NCBI GenBank assembly: GCA_007693875.1
Contig: RECT01000201.1
Location: 1 to 10,537 of the forward strand
Length of the DNA stretch: 10,537 nt
Direction of reading: 5' to 3'
Source: Spirulina sp. DLM2.Bin59
GTDB taxonomy: Bacteria; Cyanobacteriota; Cyanobacteriia; Cyanobacteriales; Spirulinaceae
Below, piece after piece: positions 1-5,061 of this stretch (the stretch's first letter is position 1; every line of letters starts with the position of its first letter). A program made the translations under genes and the position numbers. The notes under the pieces were generated by a model that saw only the letters and a program-made list of their open reading frames with translations, searched no databases and had not been told where the DNA came from.

Positions 1-307
1 TTTCTATACCAAGGTGCGGCCGGCGGGTTGGGGCTGGCGACGGCAACGGGAGCGCACTGGCATTCCCCCCGGGCAGGATTTGGGGTTAGATGCCCAGCGG
101 GTGGTGGCGGCCTCCTTCGTTTTGTTTGGGGCAATGTTTTCCGTGGGGGGCTTTTTGCTGCTGCGATCGCTCACCGGCTGGGTCTGGTTAATCCTGGGGG
201 TCTTGGCTTGGTTCTGGCTGCAACAGTTAGATAAACGCGCCATTCCCCCCATGCTCCGCCCCGGTCTGGTTGATCAAACAGATGGGCCTGGAGAATGGGG
301 AGATTAA
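1..307 (+). CDS. C-terminal fragment of a membrane transporter, probable sodium:solute symporter (SSS) family; 5' end outside window
   Basis: The reading frame is open from base 2 to the TAA at 305-307 and gives 101 residues with no convincing internal start, so the gene enters from the left edge. The visible part begins FYTKVRPAGWGW. This resembles the cytoplasmic loop (FYRRVRPxGxGW) that follows the core helices in many bacterial sodium:solute symporters. Next comes a basic stretch (RRQRER), then two hydrophobic helices at about visible residues 34-54 and 57-76, and a short hydrophilic tail ending GEWGD. SSS proteins couple Na+ entry to uptake of a solute through the inner membrane; the substrate cannot be inferred from this tail. 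The gene converges on the holin-like gene with only 16 bp between stop codons. The SSS assignment rests on recognition of the loop motif and helix layout, so it is moderate. That this is the end of a polytopic membrane protein is firmer. Confidence 0.55.
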   Translation, partial: FYTKVRPAGWGWRRQRERTGIPPGQDLGLDAQRVVAASFVLFGAMFSVGGFLLLRSLTGWVWLILGVLAWFWLQQLDKRAIPPMLRPGLVDQTDGPGEWGD

Positions 308-323
308 GCGTTAGACTGGGGCC

Positions 324-668
324 CTAAAAACTAAAAACGCTCATCAGGACAGAGTTGAGGAAACTCAGCAGAATCGTGCCAATTAAGGCACTCCAAAACC
401 CGTTCCTAAGGCTGAAGCCATCGACGAGGGCAGCGGCGAGGGCAAAGATGATCGCGTTAATCACTAGGCTGAATAGCCCAAAGGTCAACAATGTGATTGG
501 CAAGGTTAGGAGAAACAGGATCGGGTGCAACGTGGCATTTAAAAGCCCAAACACCAACCCAGCCACCAGGGCCTTATTAAACCCATCCACCTCAATGCCC
601 AAGGGCAATTTGGCGATGATCACCAAACTAACGGCGGTGATCAGCACCGTAATGATAAATTCCCACAT
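324..668 (-). CDS. Small four-helix membrane protein, PF04020 / YvlD-like 'phage holin family'
   Basis: This 114-residue protein is almost wholly hydrophobic, with four predicted membrane helices at about residues 3-21, 33-54, 58-82 and 90-112. The centre carries the family signature: NATLHPILFLLTLPITLLTF followed by GLFSLVINA. The length matches the usual 110-120 residues of PF04020. The ATG start at 666-668 is backed by a strong AGGAGGG ribosome site. Members are annotated 'phage holin family' because of their four-helix resemblance to mycobacteriophage holins, but most are ordinary chromosomal inner-membrane proteins of unknown role, and nothing here indicates a prophage. It lies 92 bp downstream of the first CHAT gene on the same strand, so it could be read through from that gene. 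The family is common in cyanobacteria, so the link may be incidental. Family assignment is confident; function is unknown. Confidence 0.85.
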   Translation of the reverse strand: MWEFIITVLITAVSLVIIAKLPLGIEVDGFNKALVAGLVFGLLNATLHPILFLLTLPITLLTFGLFSLVINAIIFALAAALVDGFSLRNGFWSALIGTILLSFLNSVLMSVFSF

Positions 669-674
669 AGCGAA

Positions 675-681
675 CCCTCCT
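675..681 (-). promoter_or_regulatory. Strong Shine-Dalgarno site for the holin-like gene
   Basis: Read on the minus strand, AGGAGGG lies six bases upstream of the ATG at 666-668. It is the only strong ribosome site near a start codon in the window; the two complete CHAT genes have none that I can see. It fixes the start of the holin-like protein. Confidence 0.75.
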
Positions 682-760
682 AAAGCAAATTGTTTTCGGT
701 TGTTCTGACCCCCAACTGGGGCCAGTCCATATTTTCAGGGTAGCGAAAAATCTCCAGCAT

Positions 761-3700
761 TCACCACGGGCTACCAATCATCGTGAAGGCACTCCAGTAG
801 TAGGGATGATGGAGCTTCACATCCCCCAAAAGGGCTAATTCTTTGGGGAGACCGGTACGCTTTGAGCCGCTGATTAAATGACTACCATCGAGATAAATTT
901 CCCCCCGGATCATCGCCAGTTGGGCCTCCCGTAGGGCTTGGGCTTTGATGGGGGCAGATTGCAGCTTTTGGTAGAAGGCACTCATTAACCCGAGGGTTCC
1001 CGCATCGCTGACGTGCCATAAACTGCCCAAGACGGATTTTACGCCCGCTTGGACAGCAAACCCGGCAAATCCTAATTCTGCCTCATGGCTTCCTAGGGCG
1101 GTGCGGCAGGCACTGAGCACGAGTAATTCCACTGGGGGAGTTTGGAGGCCTAACTCCCGCACGCGATCGAGGGTGAGGCGATCGCCCCACAGTTCAATAT
1201 AGGATTCTGCTGGGCTGCCGGGGTTAAATTCCCCATGGGTTCCCAGGTGAACAATGCGATAGCCCGATTCAGCCCGCAACCGCCGCAGTTGGGTAGCGGT
1301 GAAATCTTCATTGAGGGCTTTTTCCCCAGAGGCGATCGCCTCTGTAATCAGTTGCAATTCGAGGGGAACCGCTGGCAGGGGGCTGTGGTGGGGAAATTCT
1401 GAAGCCCCCATGGCTAACACGGGTAAACCCTGCACCGATTGATAGGTTTGATCCGTGAGGGATAAACTGGGCATCAACCCGAGGCTGTACTGTTGGATTA
1501 AAAAGCGATCGCCATCGTGGAGGGCTGCAAAGGGCACAAACCGCAGTCCCATATCGGCAATGATGCCAATGTGATCCACTTGGTGAAACTGTAATTCGGC
1601 TTTGATGGGGGTAATCAGCCAATCGTAGAGTTTTTGGGCGGAGGGTAAATAGTTGGTGTTGCGGGGGCTGGCGATCGCCCGATTAAACCGGGATGCTTCG
1701 GCGATCGCCTTGGCACGATGCACCCCCACCCGCTTCAAAATCGGCGGCCCCTGAGCCGTCACCAACACCAACTGCAATTCATCCCGCTCCCCTTGAACCG
1801 CCCGCACCCGTTGGGCCAATTCTGGGGCAAACAATTGCAGGTTTGCACTGGCCAGTAATGTACCGGTGGACTCTACCTCGGTTGGGACAAAGGTAATATA
1901 CAAAATCGCTGGATTTTGCCCGGTTTGAGCGGCAATTGTTTGGAGGTTAGCTTGGGCTTCTGCGAGGGTGACGGTGGGAATTTCATCCAACCCTAAATAA
2001 TCTGCATAGGCTTGATTAAAGTTACTTTCAATCTCCTCAATACCAGGATCAAGTTGGCTTCTTCCTTCAAATTTAGCCTCAAGAAAATCGTCAAAATTCA
2101 GCAAAGAATTGGGGTCTTTGACCTGGCAATAGGGGGGACAATTTTGGAGTAAATCGCCTTGGAGTGATGGGGTTGAGGGTTCAAAAATGGGTAAAGGTTC
2201 AGGAGGGATTTCGACAATCGGCAATGGCTCAACGGGTTGCTCTACCGGTGGCTCTACCGGTGGCGGCGGAATTTGAAATTCATAACTACCGATATCCACT
2301 TGATCCTCAAAAATGCGCAATTGTCCCCGTTGATCCACAGTCACCGTCGTCAGCGCATTATTGCCCGCATTAATGGCGGGGCTACCTTCCAGTAAAGCAT
2401 GGGTGAGGGTAGGGCCGCCATTATTTTGCAATGGCCCTAGTAGGGGATTAACGCCGGTTAAACTCGTTGCAAAGGTTGCGCCGGTAATGCCGCCGGTATT
2501 CGTGATTAAATTGGCTTCAAAAGTTCCTGCTGCAAAACTACCACTGATATCGGAGCCAAAGATGGCGGTATTACTAGCAATAATGCTATTGGTAATTGTG
2601 GTATTATTTGCCCCTAAGAATAGCCCGCCCCCTGTACTCAAGAGGGCTGTAGCTCGGTTATTGGCGATCGTGCTGTTTTGAATCGTGACATTACTGGTAT
2701 TCATGCCAAATAAGCCACCACCACTGCCCCCGAGTAACAGTGCTGTTGCCTCATTACCGGAAAGGGTGCTGTTGGTGATGTCACCCGTACCGGTTAAAAA
2801 AATACCGCCGCCCACGCTGGCGGTATTGTTGGCAATGGTGCTGTTGGTGGCGATTAAGGTATTGGCAAAAATGCCACCCCCCTGATCACTGGCGGTGTTG
2901 TTGAGGATATTGCTGTTGTTGAGGATGAGGCGATCGCCATAGATTGCTCCCCCATGACTATTCAGCAATAAAGTGTTAGCAGAACTATTTTCAATCGTCA
3001 CCTGATTGAGGGTTAATGTATTGGTTCCCTGGGTGAGAATTGCCCCACCATTTTGACCACCACTCACCGCCCCTTGGGTTAAGGTCAGGTTATTCAGGGT
3101 GAGATCCAGGTTTGGATCAACCCGAAAAATTCGGTCGTTATTATTGCCATTAATCACCACATTTTGACCCACACCATCAATGGTGAGGTCATTGACCGTA
3201 ATATTAATTGCCCCGGTTGTTAAACCAATGGTTCCCGATACGCCAAATAAAATCGAATCTCCAGCAGCAGCATTACCCACCAATTCCCGTAAAGAACCGG
3301 CCCCAGTATCAGCGAGGTTGATCACCGTATGGGCGGCTAGTTTGCCCTGCCAATTATTGAGGGTTGCCGCCGTAAATGGGTTGAGAATGTCTAGATCGCC
3401 AGTGCGGTATTCCAGTTGCCAATCGCCGCCGTAGTTGGCGCTGCCGGTGGCGTTGGTGGAAGCGGCCACCGTTAGGCCGGTAACATCTGCAAGGGCGTTG
3501 ACAAATTCCTCACCCACGGCCCCCAACGCCGTAAAACAACTGTAAATCAATAAAGCGGCTCCGGGACTCAAATGCGTTCCCCATTGCCCCAGGGCAGTTT
3601 GATGATCGCCGATATTGTCACCATGGAGCCAAGTTTTCCCGAGCCAAATATTGCCCTGATGACCTTCAGCGATGATATTGAGTTCATCAATGGGTTGAGC

Positions 3701-4783
3701 CACCCGCTCTAGGGTTTGGTTAATCGCGCTAATGCCAGCCTCATCGGGTAAAATCAGCCGCGAAATTGTCCCCGCTTTGCCCCCATAGAGGAGGTCATAG
3801 GGTTGATCGGCACGAAAATCAATCATATTCACCGCCCAAGGTTGTGCTAAATCTTCAGGAAAGAGGACAACCGTAGGCGCATGCTCTGAACCGGTATAGA
3901 TCAACTGAGGATCAAGGGGAGAAACCCGATGAGCAGCCATGAGATCAACGGTTTGACCTTGAATTTTGTTCGTAATTGCCACCTCCCCCTGCACCACATC
4001 CAGGGGAAAATCAACCCCCGAACCCGTCAGCAATTTCGGTAAATCCACCGCCGCAATACCCGCCTTAAGCTGATCCTGCTCCACCTCAAGGCTCAAGAGC
4101 ATTCCCGGCTGGGAAAGTTTGACCCGACTGCTCCCCGGCACAGCGGCGAGGGTGACATGATCACCTGCGATGGTTCCTGTATTCACAACCGTGCCCCCCA
4201 ACAGTTGTACATCCCCCGTGGTGGTCAGATCCCCCCCATTGATGATCGCGGCGGGTTGATCTTGTAAAAAGGAAAATTGCTGGGGATGCCCCGTTAAATC
4301 TTGATAATTATTGGGGCCTGTGCTGTTAAACCAACCCCCCTCAAAACCGATGCGATCGCCCGTTGTTGCCGTGAAGGAAGCCGGGACATCTAAACGGGCA
4401 TTGGGGCCAAAAACAATCCCCGCCGGGTTCATTAAATAGAGATTGGCATTGCTTCCCGTTACCTGCAATTCACCATTAATCACCGAAGGATCACCCCCGG
4501 TAACGCGGGCCAGAATATTTTCAATCCCCGGCTGACTGAGAAATTGCGCAATTTCCCCAGCGGTTAGGCCGAACTGTTCAAAACTATGGAAGAGATTGGC
4601 AGCGGCCTGGGTTCCACCGCTGATCTGGTAGGTTTGGCCTTGGTATTCCACAATCGTGCCAGTGCCATCGGGGGCGGCGGTAATGGTTTGGGCAAAGCTG
4701 GGGAGGCTGATTAAGCTCCAACTGATGCCCGTGAGCCATAGCGGAGAGGCATAGAAAGACATTGTTAAGATTGATTTTGACAA
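761..4783 (-). CDS. Exported TPS-DUF4347-beta-helix-CHAT protein, array copy 1 (caspase-like cysteine protease)
   Basis: This complete 1340-residue protein has, in order: a signal peptide of about 1-31 (cleavage near SFA|Q); a TPS/haemagglutination-activity domain at about 33-290 with NPAGIVFG at 119-126; DUF4347 at about 304-482, ending WQGKL, with EGHQG (His375) and IYSC (Cys416); a beta-helix at about 485-765 built on NSTI-xNN-GGGI turns; a choice-of-anchor-Q type segment at about 787-836 (NNGGP, SPAINAG, VDQRG, VDIGSYEF); a Pro/Glu linker at 838-873; a CPPYC pair (Cys882, Cys886); and the CHAT domain at about 1045-1340. In CHAT, HLGTHGEF supplies catalytic His1183 (codon 1235-1237) and LSACRTALG supplies Cys1226 (codon 1106-1108), so the protease looks intact. 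CHAT is a caspase-fold cysteine peptidase; its substrate here is unknown. The 4783 start is TTG. An ATG eight codons in (4760-4762) is the alternative, but only the TTG form carries a Lys (residue 3) in the signal-peptide n-region. Neither start has a clear ribosome site. TPS implies TpsB-dependent export, but no TpsB gene is in view. Confidence 0.92.
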   Translation of the reverse strand: MSKSILTMSFYASPLWLTGISWSLISLPSFAQTITAAPDGTGTIVEYQGQTYQISGGTQAAANLFHSFEQFGLTAGEIAQFLSQPGIENILARVTGGDPSVINGELQVTGSNANLYLMNPAGIVFGPNARLDVPASFTATTGDRIGFEGGWFNSTGPNNYQDLTGHPQQFSFLQDQPAAIINGGDLTTTGDVQLLGGTVVNTGTIAGDHVTLAAVPGSSRVKLSQPGMLLSLEVEQDQLKAGIAAVDLPKLLTGSGVDFPLDVVQGEVAITNKIQGQTVDLMAAHRVSPLDPQLIYTGSEHAPTVVLFPEDLAQPWAVNMIDFRADQPYDLLYGGKAGTISRLILPDEAGISAINQTLERVAQPIDELNIIAEGHQGNIWLGKTWLHGDNIGDHQTALGQWGTHLSPGAALLIYSCFTALGAVGEEFVNALADVTGLTVAASTNATGSANYGGDWQLEYRTGDLDILNPFTAATLNNWQGKLAAHTVINLADTGAGSLRELVGNAAAGDSILFGVSGTIGLTTGAINITVNDLTIDGVGQNVVINGNNNDRIFRVDPNLDLTLNNLTLTQGAVSGGQNGGAILTQGTNTLTLNQVTIENSSANTLLLNSHGGAIYGDRLILNNSNILNNTASDQGGGIFANTLIATNSTIANNTASVGGGIFLTGTGDITNSTLSGNEATALLLGGSGGGLFGMNTSNVTIQNSTIANNRATALLSTGGGLFLGANNTTITNSIIASNTAIFGSDISGSFAAGTFEANLITNTGGITGATFATSLTGVNPLLGPLQNNGGPTLTHALLEGSPAINAGNNALTTVTVDQRGQLRIFEDQVDIGSYEFQIPPPPVEPPVEQPVEPLPIVEIPPEPLPIFEPSTPSLQGDLLQNCPPYCQVKDPNSLLNFDDFLEAKFEGRSQLDPGIEEIESNFNQAYADYLGLDEIPTVTLAEAQANLQTIAAQTGQNPAILYITFVPTEVESTGTLLASANLQLFAPELAQRVRAVQGERDELQLVLVTAQGPPILKRVGVHRAKAIAEASRFNRAIASPRNTNYLPSAQKLYDWLITPIKAELQFHQVDHIGIIADMGLRFVPFAALHDGDRFLIQQYSLGLMPSLSLTDQTYQSVQGLPVLAMGASEFPHHSPLPAVPLELQLITEAIASGEKALNEDFTATQLRRLRAESGYRIVHLGTHGEFNPGSPAESYIELWGDRLTLDRVRELGLQTPPVELLVLSACRTALGSHEAELGFAGFAVQAGVKSVLGSLWHVSDAGTLGLMSAFYQKLQSAPIKAQALREAQLAMIRGEIYLDGSHLISGSKRTGLPKELALLGDVKLHHPYYWSAFTMIGSPW
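1163..1251. repeat. 89-bp near-identical patch shared by copies 1 and 3 (copy 1 side)
   Basis: This segment matches 9304-9392 at 88 of 89 positions; the one difference is G1217 versus A9358. It encodes the CHAT region around the catalytic His (HLGTHGEF through LTLDR). The same region of copy 2 differs at many silent positions, so the patch is more alike between the outer copies than with the middle one. Confidence 0.88.
2239..2262. repeat. 12-bp tandem repeat (two copies) in the Pro/Glu linker of copy 1
   Basis: The unit GCTCTACCGGTG (plus strand) occurs twice head to tail, at 2239-2250 and 2251-2262. On the coding strand it specifies PPVE-type repeats within the linker between the beta-helix and CHAT. 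Linker length differs among the three copies, and slippage at such units is a plausible cause. Confidence 0.7.
2489..3331 (-). other. Beta-helix region of copy 1
   Basis: Residues about 485-765 hold repeated short strands with the pattern NSTI-xxN-xA-xxGGGI-x-L (for example at 646-662, 669-691 and 702-722). This is typical of right-handed parallel beta-helix (pectate-lyase-like) proteins. It begins with the common entry sequence TVINLADTGAGSLREL. It probably forms a rigid stalk or binding surface between the export domain and the CHAT domain. No polysaccharide-lyase catalytic residues are recognisable. Confidence 0.7.
3338..3874 (-). other. DUF4347 domain of copy 1, with a caspase-like His/Cys pair
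   Basis: Residues about 304-482 of copy 1 match the pattern of DUF4347: an opening VVLF strand, LNIIAEGHQGNIWLG, then ALLIYSCFTALG, AASTNATGS and GGDWQLEYRTGD. The domain normally sits near the N-terminus of very large exported adhesins. His375 (codon 3659-3661) and Cys416 (codon 3536-3538) are 41 residues apart, much like the CHAT dyad further on. Whether this domain is catalytic is not known to me. Confidence 0.75.
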
Positions 4784-4821
4784 TTTTTGCAGTACGCTTA
4801 ATCCATCGAGCTTAAAATAAC

Positions 4822-4848
4822 CCGATGAACCGTAATTTTATTTATCGG
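4822..4848. repeat. Imperfect inverted repeat upstream of copy 1
   Basis: CCGAT at 4822-4826 pairs with ATCGG at 4844-4848, and the match extends inward by about three bases with one mismatch. It encloses a copy of GTAATTTTA (4832-4840). It lies 39 bp upstream of the TTG start of copy 1 and overlaps a weak -10 candidate, so it could be an operator or a 5'-UTR hairpin. The arms are short and AT-rich sequence makes such matches common. Confidence 0.35.
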
Positions 4849-4869
4849 TAGATTAATCGATGATTGCAA
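4841..4869 (-). promoter_or_regulatory. Possible sigma-70 promoter for copy 1
   Basis: On the minus strand, TTGCAA (4864-4869) is followed 17 bases later by GATAAA (4841-4846). Each hexamer matches four of six consensus positions. The location, about 60 bp before the start codon in the only long AT-rich gap of the array, is sensible. The match is weak and no transcription start is known. Confidence 0.25.
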
Positions 4870-4889
4870 ACTTCAAAATCAACGAAGTT
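4869..4889. repeat. Small perfect hairpin sequence upstream of copy 1
   Basis: AACTTC (4869-4874) and GAAGTT (4884-4889) form a perfect six-base inverted repeat around a nine-base loop. It abuts the next inverted repeat with one base between them. No T-tract follows on either strand, so it is unlikely to be an intrinsic terminator. Confidence 0.4.
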
Positions 4890-4890
4890 C

Positions 4891-4918
4891 TGTAATTTTA
4901 CGGATCAACAAAATTACA
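4891..4918. repeat. Perfect 9-bp inverted repeat TGTAATTTT...AAAATTACA
   Basis: TGTAATTTT (4891-4899) and AAAATTACA (4910-4918) are perfect inverted copies around a ten-base centre. The half-site GTAATTTTA recurs in direct orientation at 4832-4840, exactly 60 bp from the copy at 4892-4900. Two or three similarly spaced half-sites ahead of a gene suggest a DNA-binding site. It does not fit the NtcA pattern (GTA-N8-TAC). No regulator can be named. Confidence 0.45.
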
Positions 4919-5010
4919 CCCTTTTGCCATTCTCTCATCTCAATTCACAGCCTGTCGAGGCAATCAAGAAATTTAAGGCGGAAGTTTAACCTCTAGCTTG
5001 TGGTTGGAGC

Positions 5011-5061
5011 CTACCAAGGGCTACCAATCATCGTGAAGGCACTCCAATAGTAGGGATGGGA
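5011..5061. repeat. 51-bp exact direct repeat, 3' end of copy 2
   Basis: The last 51 bases of copy 2, stop codon included, are identical to 8902-8952 at the end of copy 3. Bases 768-796 of copy 1 share a 29-bp core, from GGGCTACCAATC to GGCACTCCA. The segment encodes the terminal YYWSAFTMIGSPW of the CHAT domain. Identity at third codon positions and in the stop codon points to recent duplication or gene conversion. Confidence 0.9.

Noticed and set aside
308..341. Bidirectional terminator between the convergent symporter and holin-like genes
   Set aside because: AGCGTT (307-312) and AACGCT (336-341) are inverted, but the loop is 23 bases, the stem is short and no T-tract follows in the right place on either strand.
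324..668. Prophage or lysis cassette suggested by the 'holin family' name
   Set aside because: No endolysin, integrase or phage structural gene is nearby, and PF04020 proteins are usually ordinary chromosomal membrane proteins.
707..727. Hairpin around CCCC-AACT-GGGG downstream of copy 1
   Set aside because: Only a four-base perfect stem with no following T-tract, so not a credible terminator.
2361..2681. Open frame of 106 codons on the + strand, and similar ones at 3180-3434, 6509-6814, 7199-7483 and 9571-9828
   Set aside because: They lie wholly antisense to the long CHAT genes and have low-complexity or biased composition with no recognisable domain. They are mirror frames of coding DNA.
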